64,000 bases of DNA from Chromobacterium sphagni (GTDB lineage: Bacteria; Pseudomonadota; Gammaproteobacteria; Burkholderiales; Chromobacteriaceae). The stretch covers positions 310,001 to 374,000 of the forward strand of contig NZ_MKCT01000001.1 in the NCBI RefSeq assembly GCF_001855555.1. Reading direction: 5' to 3'. The stretch's first letter is position 1, and every line of letters begins with the position of its first letter. Below are positions 34,726-43,146 of this stretch, piece by piece. A program made the position numbers and the translations under genes. A model generated the notes under the pieces. It saw nothing but the letters and a program-made list of their open reading frames with translations, ran no database searches and was not told where the DNA came from.

Positions 34726-35369
34726 TCCTTGCTCTCCCCCCAGTTCAGGCGCCGGCCTTCGGCCGAGCCCTCGCCGACTCGATACCAGCTTTGCAGGGTG
34801 ACGGCGCTGTATGCATTGCGGCCCCAGGCCCGCACCGTGATCCGGTACAAGCGCCCCGGCGAACCATCCGGCGCGCGGAAGCCGGGGTCGATCAGCTCCA
34901 CCACGTAGCGCGGGTTGGCCCAGCTGAGCGCGCCGCTACGCACCTGCTGCGGGCACCAGGACTGCGCCGGCGCCGGCTCCAGCGCAAATTCGCGGCTGTT
35001 GCCGCATGGATGCAGCAAGGGCACTTCGCCGCTGCGGCGGCGCTCCGGCGGCTCTTGCGGTTCGCACAGCCCCTTGCCCTGCGGCCCGCGGCAACTCGGG
35101 GAGAACAGGCTGCCCTCGCCATACAGATCGGCCGGCTTGGCGGCGCGGCTGGCCATGTCGAGCCGGCGGTCCAGCCGCCACACCCACTCCTCTGCGCCCA
35201 GCAGAGCCTGCTGCGCCAGAATCCGCGCCCGCCGCCGGTCCTGCACATTGTCGACCAGCCGCTGCGCGCTGATGATCAACTGCGACGAGGACAGCACCAG
35301 CATGCTCAACGCCGCCAGCAGCGACATCACCAGCAACAGCGCTCCGCCCGCCTGCCGCCCTGCGCTCAC
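34722..35369 (-). CDS. pilX: Minor pilin / assembly protein PilX-like
   Basis: A 215-residue PilX protein. The GTG at 35369 overlaps the pilW stop (GTGA), and translation from it gives RQAGGALLLVMSLLAALSML, the PilX-type N-terminal helix without the Glu5 usual in other pilins. A longer open frame upstream is not credible. Four Cys suggest disulfides. It works with PilVW and FimT to start pilus assembly. Confidence 0.82.
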   Translation of the reverse strand: MSAGRQAGGALLLVMSLLAALSMLVLSSSQLIISAQRLVDNVQDRRRARILAQQALLGAEEWVWRLDRRLDMASRAAKPADLYGEGSLFSPSCRGPQGKGLCEPQEPPERRRSGEVPLLHPCGNSREFALEPAPAQSWCPQQVRSGALSWANPRYVVELIDPGFRAPDGSPGRLYRITVRAWGRNAYSAVTLQSWYRVGEGSAEGRRLNWGESKE

Positions 35370-36250
35370 AGCCCGGCCCCGCAGGGCTGGAGCGGTGTCA
35401 ACGCCACATCGTGGTTCAGCTGAATCACCTTTCCCTCCTTGTCCGGATACCACTCCATCGCGACCCGCGCCGCCACCAGACGGTCCGCCTCGCCATCCGT
35501 CAGCGCATTGATGTCGCGCCATGCCCAACGCGCATCCTGGCCGCACGCCGTCTGCGCCAACACCTGCAGCGACAACGACCTCACCCCCTCCAGCAGCACC
35601 CGCTCGCCGCCCTCATCGATGCCGCCCAGCGCATCCCTCTGCAACAGCCGCCCATCCGCGCCCCGGCCCTGCAAGCGGTAATGGCGCTGCCGCGGCAGCC
35701 ATAGCTGCAGCGATGGCAGATGCAGGCCATCGGCGCTCCAGGCCGGCAAAGCCGGCTCCAGATCCAGCGCCAAAGCCCCCGCGGCGTCGCTCCAATGCCC
35801 ACCCGTCCCCGCCAGACGATAAGACCGGCCGCAACTGACCAACCGGCTGTCGCGCCAATCCCGCCAGTTGCCGCCGTCCTGCGCCTCCAGCGGCAGGCGG
35901 CGCAGACTCCCCTCCTGATCCAGCTCCGGCGACCGATGCCGCAACAAGCGCCCTGGCAATGCCAGCGCCCACGCCTGCGGACTGAAATCATCGCGGCGCC
36001 AAGCCACTTGCAAACACCCCAGCCGGCCATGCAAAGACAGATCCTGCGCCAGCTGCCGCAAAACCCAACGCGCCTCTTCGCGGCGGCTCAAGCGCTGCTC
36101 GGCCAAGAGAGTGGTGCGCTGGACCATGCAGAACGACGCCATGGCCTGCGCCAAGACGAAAGACAACAACGCCAGGCCCAGCAACTGCCCCAGCAGCAGC
36201 GAGCCGCGCTGCCGCCTGCGCTCAGGGCTGCAACGGCCAGACACCGGCAT
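35366..36250 (-). CDS. pilW: Minor pilin PilW-like, atypical leader
   Basis: A 294-residue protein in the PilW position. After the basic leader the helix reads RQRGSLLLGQLLGLALLSFV. Gly is before the expected cleavage, but the +5 residue is Gly, where PilW proteins normally have Glu. The C-terminal domain is large with several Cys. Overlaps with pilV and pilX show co-translation. Either this is a divergent PilW or it has a different assembly role. Confidence 0.78.
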   Translation of the reverse strand: MPVSGRCSPERRRQRGSLLLGQLLGLALLSFVLAQAMASFCMVQRTTLLAEQRLSRREEARWVLRQLAQDLSLHGRLGCLQVAWRRDDFSPQAWALALPGRLLRHRSPELDQEGSLRRLPLEAQDGGNWRDWRDSRLVSCGRSYRLAGTGGHWSDAAGALALDLEPALPAWSADGLHLPSLQLWLPRQRHYRLQGRGADGRLLQRDALGGIDEGGERVLLEGVRSLSLQVLAQTACGQDARWAWRDINALTDGEADRLVAARVAMEWYPDKEGKVIQLNHDVALTPLQPCGAGL

Positions 36251-36728
36251 GCTCCTGCCATTCCTTGCCGTTGCGGCTGCGCCAGGCCACCCGTATCGCC
36301 AGCTCGCCGCTCGCGCCGCAACCCGAACTGGCGGCGGAAGGCATCACGCGGCCATCCCCGCGGCAGACCACCGCCCTGACTTGCTCCATGCGGCTGCTGC
36401 CGGACCGCAGCGCCCGCTTGAAACGCCCCAGATCGGCCGCCGCCAGTTGCGCCGACGAGCACTGGCCGGCGCAATCGCCAGCCGTCAGATGATCGTGATA
36501 GCCGCTTTCCAGGTAGTGCAGCCAATGGCTCTCCGGCCGGGCCTGGATGGCGCTGGCCAGATCGCCGACCGCATCGTCGATGCGGCCGCGCAATTCGGCG
36601 TCGCGTGCATGCTGCAGCGAACGCGCCTGCATGCCGGCCAGCGCCAGTAGGGCCACCATCCAAATCACCAAGGCCACCATGGTTTCCAGCAGGCTGAAAC
36701 CGGCCTGACGCGGACTAGCGGCAAGCAT
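36222..36728 (-). CDS. pilV: Minor pilin PilV-like
   Basis: A 168-residue prepilin with the leader PRQAGFSLLETMVALVIWMV, Glu at +5. The start at 36728 is preferred because GGAG lies nine bases upstream; the ATG ten codons earlier is inside fimT without a ribosome site. Two Cys pairs occur in the C-terminal half. It overlaps fimT by 14 bases and pilW by 29. Confidence 0.83.
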   Translation of the reverse strand: MLAASPRQAGFSLLETMVALVIWMVALLALAGMQARSLQHARDAELRGRIDDAVGDLASAIQARPESHWLHYLESGYHDHLTAGDCAGQCSSAQLAAADLGRFKRALRSGSSRMEQVRAVVCRGDGRVMPSAASSGCGASGELAIRVAWRSRNGKEWQEHAGVWPLQP

Positions 36729-37266
36729 CGTCCATCGCTCCCAGGCTGGCGCGGCCATCCGCCGCCACCGTCAGGCTCAGGCAATGGCGGCCACTCAAAC
36801 TGGCCAGGCGGAAGACCACCGCCTCCGCCGCCTGCAGCCTCCCCTCCGCCGTCAGCGCCAGCTGCCGCATCGGCACGCGGACAGCCACCTGAGCGCCATC
36901 GAACATCGCCAGCCTCAGGCGCTCGCCGCTATCGTAATAACCGTTGCCGACGCCGCCGCGGTCGGCGAACACCAGCGCTCCTTCCGGCCAGGTCTGGCGG
37001 GCCCCGCCCGGCGATGGCAGGCAACCCTGCAATTCGCGGTTGCGCTTCAGGTTGGCCGCGCACAGATAGACTGGCTGATTGCGCCGCAAGGCTTCGGCGC
37101 GGGCGTACTGCAGGCAGCCCAGCAACGCCAGGCCATGGCTGTGCAGCCGCTGCCGCTCCAGCGACTGGCCTAGCAGCGGCATGGCGAGGCTGCCGCCTAT
37201 GGCCGCGATGGCGAGCGCCGTCATCAGCTCCAGCAAGGTGAGGCCGGCTTGGCTGGCGATGCCCAT
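36715..37266 (-). CDS. fimT: Minor pilin FimT/PilH-like (GspH family)
   Basis: A 183-residue GspH/FimT protein, first gene of the minor pilin operon. The prepilin leader is QAGLTLLELMTALAIAAIGG. CLQYARAEALRRNQPVYLC and FADRGGVGNGYYDSGERLR are characteristic of FimT. FimT proteins take part in DNA binding during uptake in some bacteria. GGAGG stands four bases before the ATG. The long frame upstream is not coding. Confidence 0.87.
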   Translation of the reverse strand: MGIASQAGLTLLELMTALAIAAIGGSLAMPLLGQSLERQRLHSHGLALLGCLQYARAEALRRNQPVYLCAANLKRNRELQGCLPSPGGARQTWPEGALVFADRGGVGNGYYDSGERLRLAMFDGAQVAVRVPMRQLALTAEGRLQAAEAVVFRLASLSGRHCLSLTVAADGRASLGAMDDACR

Positions 37267-37427
37267 GAATCCTCCGATGACGATGGGACGAGTCCATAGT
37301 CTGGAAAACGAACGCGCCCTTCGCCGTCCCCACCTGTTCCAAAGCCGGAAAGCCGCCATCGTCAGTGCGACTAAAGTGCAGGTTGAAAGTGATGCGGAAG
37401 AGAAAATCGCCAACCGAACGGCTGCGG

Positions 37428-37454
37428 AAAAAAAACGGCGCCCGCGGGCGCCGT
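37428..37454 (-). terminator. polA: Terminator of polA
   Basis: On the - strand, ACGGCGCCC and GGGCGCCGT form a perfect stem (37435-37454) followed by eight T (37428-37435). It lies 24 bases after the polA stop. The gap to fimT (37267-37427) should also hold the fimT promoter. Confidence 0.85.
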
Positions 37455-37477
37455 TGCGGATGAGTTGCCGCTCAGCC

Positions 37478-40279
37478 TCAGTGCGCGGCCTCCCAGTTGT
37501 CGCCGGCGCCCACTTCCGCCAGCAGCGGCACTTTGAGTGCGGCCACTCCAGCCATGATCTCGGGCAGGCGGCGCTTGACCAGCTCCAGCTCGGCCTGGGG
37601 CACTTCCAGCACCAGTTCGTCATGCACCTGCATGATCAGCTTGCTTGAGAGGCCATCCTGCTCCAGCCAGTTTTGCACCGCGATCATCGCCAGCTTGATC
37701 AGGTCCGCCGCGGTGCCCTGCATCGGCGCGTTGATGGCGGCGCGCTCGGCGCCGGCGCGGCGCGCCGGGTTGGCCTGCCTGATTTCCGGCAAGTACAGGC
37801 GGCGGCCGAACACCGTCTCCACATAGCCCTGCTCGCGCGCGGTCTCGCGGGTGGTCTGCATGTACTCGGCCACGCCCGGATAGCGCATGAAGTAGCGGTC
37901 GATGTACTGCTGGGCGGCGCTGCGCTCGATGTCCAGCTGCGCGGCCAGCCCGAAGGCGCTCATGCCGTAGATCAGGCCGAAGTTGATCGCCTTGGCGGCG
38001 CGGCGCTGGTCGGCGGTGACGGCGGACAACTCGACGCCGAACACTTCGGCGGCGGTCGCCCTGTGAATGTCCTCGCCGCTGGCGAAGGCCCTCAGCATGC
38101 CCGGATCATCCGACAGGTGAGCCATGATGCGCAGCTCGATCTGCGAATAGTCGGCGGAGACGATGCTGCAGCCCGGCGGCGCGATGAAGGCTTCGCGCAC
38201 GCGGCGGCCCTCGGCGGTGCGCACCGGGATGTTCTGCAGATTGGGGTCGTTGCTCGATAAGCGGCCGGTGATCGCCACCGCCTGTGAATAAGTGGTGTGC
38301 ACGCGGCCGGTCTGTGGATAAATCAGCAGCGGCAGCTTGTCGGTGTAAGTGGACTTCAGCTTGGCTAGGCCGCGGTATTCCAAGATGCACTTGGGCAGCG
38401 GGTGGTCGAGCGCCAGCTGCTCCAGCACCGACTCGTCGGTGGAATAGCCGCCGGACGGCGTCTTCTTGACGCCCTTGGTGGCAATGGCCAGCTTGCCGAA
38501 CAGAATCTCCTGCAACTGTTTCGGCGAGTTGAGGTTGAACGGCTGTCCGGCCAGCTCGTAAGCCTGCTGCTCCAGCGTCAGCATCTGGCCGCCCAGCTGG
38601 TGGCTCTGCGCCGCCAGCCGGTCGCGGTCTATCAGCACGCCGTGGCGCTCCATCTTGAACAGCACTTCGGCCACCGGCAGCTCGATGTCGCGGTACACCT
38701 TCTCCAACGCGCCGGATAGCTCGCCGGCGAAATACTGGTTAAGCCGCAGCGTGATGTCGGCGTCCTCCGCCGCGTAGTTGGCGGCGATGGCGACGTCCAC
38801 CTCGGCGAATCCGATCTGCTTGGCGCCCTTGCCGCAGATGTCCTCGTAGCTGACGGTGTTCTCGCCCAGATGGCGGCGCGCCAGGTCGTCCATATTGTGG
38901 CGCTGGTGGCTTTCCACCACGTAGGAGGCCAGCATCGAGTCATCGGCGATGCCGCGCAGGGCGATGCCGTGATTGGCCAGCACATGGCAGTCGTACTTCA
39001 GGTTCTGGCCGCATTTCTTCCTGGACGCGTCCTCCAGCCAGGGTTTGAGCCGGGCCAGTGTCGCGTCCAGCGGCAGTTGCTCGGGCACACCGGCATAATG
39101 GTGGGCCAGCGGCAGGTAGGCCGCCTTGCCGGCCTCTATCGAGAAGCTGACGCCGACGATGCGCGCCAGCATCGGCTCCAGGCTGGTGGTTTCGGTGTCG
39201 AACGACACCATGGGCGCGGCCATCAGCGCCTCCAGCCAGGCGTCCAGCTGGGCCTCGGTGAGAATGGTTTCGTACTGGCGCGCCAGCTCGCCCTCGGGCA
39301 GAGCGGCTTGCAGGACAGGCGCTGCGGCTGCAGGCTCGGAGAACATGTCTGCCTGATGCGATGGCGCGGGGATTGCCGCCGGCCTGTCGTCAAGGCGCTG
39401 GGCGACCGCAGGCATCTGGGCCCCCTCGGTCACTTCGCGGTAGAAGGTGCGGAAGCCCAGGTCCTGGAACAGTTCGGCCAGCCGCGGCTTGTCCTTCTGG
39501 CCGTGCTGCAGGCCGGGCAGGCCATGCGGCAGATCGGCGGCCAGGTCGACGTCGCACTTGATGGTGATCAGCTCTCGTCCCTTTGGCAGCCATTCCAGCG
39601 CCGCGCGCAGGTTCTCACCCACCTTGCCGCCGATGTCGGCCGCGCCAGCGATGACCGCGTCCAGATTGTCGTACTGCTCCAGCCATTTAACAGCGGTTTT
39701 GGGGCCGCACTTGTCGACGCCGGGCACATTGTCCACCTTGTCGCCTATCAGGGTCAGGTAGTCGACGATGCGGTTCGGCGGCACGCCGAACTTTTCCTTC
39801 ACTCCGGCTTCGTCCAGTAGCTCGTTGGTCATGGTGTTGACCAGCGTCACCGCCGGCGTCACCAGCTGCGCCATGTCCTTGTCGCCGGTGGAGACGATCA
39901 CCTGCATGCCGGCCGCGGCGGCCACGTGCGCCAGCGTGCCGATCACGTCGTCGGCCTCCACTCCCGGCACCACCAGCATCGGCCAGCCCGAAGCTTGCAC
40001 CACGTCGTGGACCGCCGTAATCTGGGAGGCAAGCTCCTCGGGCATCGACGGGCGATTGGCCTTGTATTCGGGGTACAGGTCGTCGCGGAAGGTCTTGCCC
40101 TTCGCGTCGAAGACGCAGGCGCTATAATCGAACTCAACCTCCTTCTCCAGCCGCCTGAGCATGTTCACCATGCCATAGACAGCTCCCACCGGTCGGCCAT
40201 CCGGAGAACGCAAATCGGGCATCGCGTGAAAGGCGCGGTACAAGTAAGAAGAGCCGTCGATCAATAACAATGTTTTCAT
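37478..40279 (-). CDS. polA: DNA polymerase I
   Basis: A 933-residue full-length PolI. The N-terminal part is the 5'-3' exonuclease (MKTLLLIDGSSYLYRAFHAM). The 3'-5' exonuclease domain has the active pattern VSFDTETTSLEP, and AANYAAEDADITLRL near residue 500. Polymerase motif A is SADYSQIELRIMAH, motif B RRAAKAINFGLIYGM and motif C MQVHDELVLEV. It fills gaps in repair and Okazaki processing. Its start is only 13 bases from that of the divergent LOG gene. Confidence 0.97.
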   Translation of the reverse strand: MKTLLLIDGSSYLYRAFHAMPDLRSPDGRPVGAVYGMVNMLRRLEKEVEFDYSACVFDAKGKTFRDDLYPEYKANRPSMPEELASQITAVHDVVQASGWPMLVVPGVEADDVIGTLAHVAAAAGMQVIVSTGDKDMAQLVTPAVTLVNTMTNELLDEAGVKEKFGVPPNRIVDYLTLIGDKVDNVPGVDKCGPKTAVKWLEQYDNLDAVIAGAADIGGKVGENLRAALEWLPKGRELITIKCDVDLAADLPHGLPGLQHGQKDKPRLAELFQDLGFRTFYREVTEGAQMPAVAQRLDDRPAAIPAPSHQADMFSEPAAAAPVLQAALPEGELARQYETILTEAQLDAWLEALMAAPMVSFDTETTSLEPMLARIVGVSFSIEAGKAAYLPLAHHYAGVPEQLPLDATLARLKPWLEDASRKKCGQNLKYDCHVLANHGIALRGIADDSMLASYVVESHQRHNMDDLARRHLGENTVSYEDICGKGAKQIGFAEVDVAIAANYAAEDADITLRLNQYFAGELSGALEKVYRDIELPVAEVLFKMERHGVLIDRDRLAAQSHQLGGQMLTLEQQAYELAGQPFNLNSPKQLQEILFGKLAIATKGVKKTPSGGYSTDESVLEQLALDHPLPKCILEYRGLAKLKSTYTDKLPLLIYPQTGRVHTTYSQAVAITGRLSSNDPNLQNIPVRTAEGRRVREAFIAPPGCSIVSADYSQIELRIMAHLSDDPGMLRAFASGEDIHRATAAEVFGVELSAVTADQRRAAKAINFGLIYGMSAFGLAAQLDIERSAAQQYIDRYFMRYPGVAEYMQTTRETAREQGYVETVFGRRLYLPEIRQANPARRAGAERAAINAPMQGTAADLIKLAMIAVQNWLEQDGLSSKLIMQVHDELVLEVPQAELELVKRRLPEIMAGVAALKVPLLAEVGAGDNWEAAH

Positions 40280-40292
40280 AAGAGGCAGAAGT

Positions 40293-41021
40293 ATGAGCTT
40301 GTCCGATAAGTTGCCGCAGACCAGTGACCGTCACGCCATGATGCAGCGCTTCCGTTCCCGCGAGGCCTGGCACGTGATGAAGATATTGTCGGAGTTTGTC
40401 GAGTCGGCCGAGGAACTGCAAGGCATTACCCCGGCGGTAAGCATATTCGGCAGCGCGCGCACACCGCGCGATCACAAATACTACAAACTGACCGAGGATG
40501 TGGCGCGGCGTCTGTCCGACTCCGGCTTCTCGGTGATATCCGGCGGCGGCCCCGGCATCATGGAAGCCGCCAACAAAGGGGCATTTTACGGCAGAAGTCT
40601 GTCGGTGGCGCTCAACATCGTGCTGCCGCATGAACAAAAACCCAACGATTACCAAGATCTGTCGGTCAAGTTCAACCACTTCTTCAGCCGCAAGGTGATG
40701 TTCGTCAAGCACGCCATCGCCTACGTGGTGATGCCCGGCGGCTTCGGCACGCTGGACGAGATGTTCGAGGCGCTGACGCTGATCCAGACCGGCAAATGCC
40801 GCAAGATCCCCATCATCCTGTGCTGCAGCGAATTCTGGGCCGGCCTCCTGGACTGGGTGAGGGACCGCCTGGTCAGCGAAGGCATGATCAACGCCTACGA
40901 CCTGAACCTGATCCAGCTGATCGACGATCCGCAGCAAATCGTCGACACCATTTTCAAGCACTACGAAACCCGCGGCTTCGCCGCGCTGCCCGAAGAACGC
41001 GAACAGCTGCTCAACCTATAA
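40293..41021 (+). CDS. LOG-family protein (TIGR00730-like nucleotide hydrolase)
   Basis: A 242-residue Rossmann-like protein with both LOG motifs, SGGGPGIMEAANKGA and PGGFGTLDEMFEAL. Family members release bases from nucleoside monophosphates (cytokinin-type phosphoribohydrolase or PpnN-like). An N-terminal extension of about 45 residues precedes the fold. It is divergent from polA and followed after 22 bases by the DUF2782 gene. Confidence 0.9.
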   Translation: MSLSDKLPQTSDRHAMMQRFRSREAWHVMKILSEFVESAEELQGITPAVSIFGSARTPRDHKYYKLTEDVARRLSDSGFSVISGGGPGIMEAANKGAFYGRSLSVALNIVLPHEQKPNDYQDLSVKFNHFFSRKVMFVKHAIAYVVMPGGFGTLDEMFEALTLIQTGKCRKIPIILCCSEFWAGLLDWVRDRLVSEGMINAYDLNLIQLIDDPQQIVDTIFKHYETRGFAALPEEREQLLNL

Positions 41022-41043
41022 CGCATATCAATAAGGACAATCT

Positions 41044-41373
41044 ATGCGCCGCCTCACCGCCCTGCTTCTCCTCCTGCCGCTGGCCCCCGCCTTCGCCGCC
41101 GACGCATCCGCGCCGGCCAAGGCGTTGGTGCCGCCGCCGCCCGTCATCAGCCCGGACAACTCCGCCGAACCGGAACCGGAAGTGCGCCTGATCCAGAAGG
41201 GCGACGAGAAGATCGAGGAGTACCGGCTGAACGGCCAGTTGTACATGATAAAGGTGACGCCGGGCCATGGCGTGCCGTATTACCTGATAGACGACAACGG
41301 CTCCGGCACCATGAAACAGGTCGACCCGGCCACACGCATCCTCATCCCACGCTGGGTGCTGGTGCGTTTCTGA
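41044..41373 (+). CDS. DUF2782 secreted protein
   Basis: A 109-residue protein with a signal peptide (cut after AFA, about residue 19), a Pro-rich linker and a conserved core (VRLIQKGDEKIEEYRLNGQL, YMIKVTPGHGVPYYLIDD). It matches DUF2782, often found beside polA and thrB in this bacterial order. Function unknown. It ends nine bases before thrB. Confidence 0.85.
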   Translation: MRRLTALLLLLPLAPAFAADASAPAKALVPPPPVISPDNSAEPEPEVRLIQKGDEKIEEYRLNGQLYMIKVTPGHGVPYYLIDDNGSGTMKQVDPATRILIPRWVLVRF

Positions 41374-41382
41374 GGAGTTTGC

Positions 41383-42324
41383 ATGTCGGTTTACACCACG
41401 GTCAGCCGTGAAACCCTGCAGCAATGGCTGCAGGGTTATGCATTGGGCAGTCTGCAGGAACTGCAAGGCATCGCCGCAGGCATCACCAATACCAATTACT
41501 TCGTCACCACCAGCCACGGCCGCTATGTGCTGACGCTGTTCGAAACCCTGCAACTGGACGAGTTGCCCTACTACCTGTCGCTGATGAGCCACCTGGCCAG
41601 GCACGGCGTCGCCTGTCCGGCTCCGATCGCCGATCATGCCGACCGCTTTGCCTCGCTGCTGTCCGGCAAGCCGGCCTGCCTGGTCAGTTGCCTGCAAGGC
41701 GCCGATGTCAGCGCGCCCAGCCCCGCCCAATGCCGTGCCGTGGGCGAGATGCTGGCGCAAATGCACAAGGCCTCGGCCACCTTCCCGCTGCAAATGAAGA
41801 ATCCTCGCGGGCCGCGCTGGTGGAACCGCATCGCGCAGCGGCTGTATCCGCAGCTGCCGGCTGACGAGGCGGAGACGCTGCGCGCCGAGATCCAGTTCCA
41901 GGACAGCCGCCGCTTCGATCACCTGCCATCGGGTGTGATCCACGCCGACCTGTTCCGCGACAATGTGTTGATGGACGGCGATCAGATCGCCGGCTTCATC
42001 GACTTCTATTACGCCTGCAACGACATCCTGCTGTACGATGTCGCCATCGCGGTAAACGACTGGGCGCGGCGCGACGACGGCAGTCTCGACGACGCCCTGG
42101 CCCGAGCACTGCTGGACGGCTATCAATCGGAGCGGCCGCTCAATCAGGACGAGCGCGACAGCTGGCCGGTGATGCTGCGCGCCGCGGCACTGCGTTTCTG
42201 GGTATCCCGCCTGCAAGATCTTTACCAGCCGGTGACCGGCGAATTGACCTACACCAAGGACCCCGCCATCTTCCGCGATCTGTTGCATAGCCACCATCAA
42301 CGGGTAGATTTCTGGCTGGACTGA
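41383..42324 (+). CDS. thrB: Homoserine kinase, ThrB type II
   Basis: A 313-residue homoserine kinase of the aminoglycoside-phosphotransferase fold, which makes O-phosphohomoserine for threonine. Kinase motifs are GVIHADLFRDNVLMDG (catalytic Asp and Asn) and AGFIDFYYACND (metal-binding Asp). GIAAGITNTNYFV is the N-terminal nucleotide loop. Length fits the family. Confidence 0.93.
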   Translation: MSVYTTVSRETLQQWLQGYALGSLQELQGIAAGITNTNYFVTTSHGRYVLTLFETLQLDELPYYLSLMSHLARHGVACPAPIADHADRFASLLSGKPACLVSCLQGADVSAPSPAQCRAVGEMLAQMHKASATFPLQMKNPRGPRWWNRIAQRLYPQLPADEAETLRAEIQFQDSRRFDHLPSGVIHADLFRDNVLMDGDQIAGFIDFYYACNDILLYDVAIAVNDWARRDDGSLDDALARALLDGYQSERPLNQDERDSWPVMLRAAALRFWVSRLQDLYQPVTGELTYTKDPAIFRDLLHSHHQRVDFWLD

Positions 42325-42467
42325 GTCGGCTGTCCGGTGACCTCATTGCCACGTTCACAATGTTGTCATCGGATTCGACTTGAAAATCGTAAAAATTCAC
42401 ATACCATCAGTGATGAGTAGTAGCTGTTTTTTGATTTCCGTAGTTCAACTTGAGCAAAGGATTCATC

Positions 42468-42770
42468 ATGCTGCTAAAAAAAATCATCACCATTACCCTG
42501 GCCGTGATGCTCGCCACTCCGGCCTTCGCCGCTGAAGAAGCTGCCGGCACTGCGGGAACTAGCGGTACGGCTGGTACTGCCGGTACGGCTGGTACTGCCG
42601 GCACCGTGGGCACCACTACCGCCGCCGCCGGCGTAGCAGGCACCACCGCAGGCTTGGCAGGCCTGAGCATCGGTACCATCGCGGCCATCGGCGCCGCCGT
42701 TGCCGCGGCCGTTGCGGTATCCAGCAACAGCAACTCCTCGTCCTCCCACTCCGCTGCCACGCACCACTAA
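42468..42770 (+). CDS. Small secreted repetitive protein at head of exopolysaccharide locus, YjbE-like
   Basis: A 100-residue protein with a signal peptide (MLLKKIITITLAVMLATPAF, cut after AFA). The mature part starts with a run of Gly-Thr-Ala triplets (GTAGTSGTAGTAG and on), then an Ala/Gly hydrophobic helix and a Ser/His tail. It resembles the YjbE-type proteins that precede YjbH in other bacteria. AAAGGA is six bases before the ATG. The role in polysaccharide secretion is unknown. Confidence 0.7.
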   Translation: MLLKKIITITLAVMLATPAFAAEEAAGTAGTSGTAGTAGTAGTAGTVGTTTAAAGVAGTTAGLAGLSIGTIAAIGAAVAAAVAVSSNSNSSSSHSAATHH

Positions 42771-43146
42771 GCACGGATGCAAACCGTACTGCTGAAACGC
42801 CAGGCAGGCTGGTGGTCTACACCGTGCCGCCTGGCAAAATGCCAAAGAGTTTAAATAAGATTTAATAATATTTTTTGGCATTACTTCCAACACGAAAAAC
42901 AGCAAAATACACCGTCAAGCAATACCGCAACTGATGCGACTCAAGGGACTGTTCTGAAAGTTTGATCCGTTTTGCATTCCGGTCACACCCGTCTAGAGAT
43001 GCACGGCAGCCACCGGTTCGCACAGGATCACCCTCACCGTTTTCAGGCCTCTCTTGCTTATCGCTGATGATGCATATAAAGGGGGCCGCCGATCAGGCCG
43101 GCACATAAGCAGCGACAGCTGCATCTAATAAATCCGGACCGCAGTA
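42771..43146. other. Gene-free gap with two hairpins upstream of the YjbH-PAP2 gene
   Basis: No credible gene is present. GCCAGGC (42799-42805) pairs with GCCTGGC (42829-42835), followed by AAAAT, a possible terminator for the small secreted protein. AATGCCAAA (42838-42846) and TTTGGCATT (42874-42882) form a second inverted repeat over an AT-rich centre, suited to a regulator site or promoter. The rest is a long leader before 43147. Confidence 0.5.

Noticed and set aside
42545-42625. Short tandem repeats that could suggest a CRISPR or minisatellite
   Set aside because: They are in-frame Gly-Thr-Ala codons of a secreted protein, with no spacer structure.
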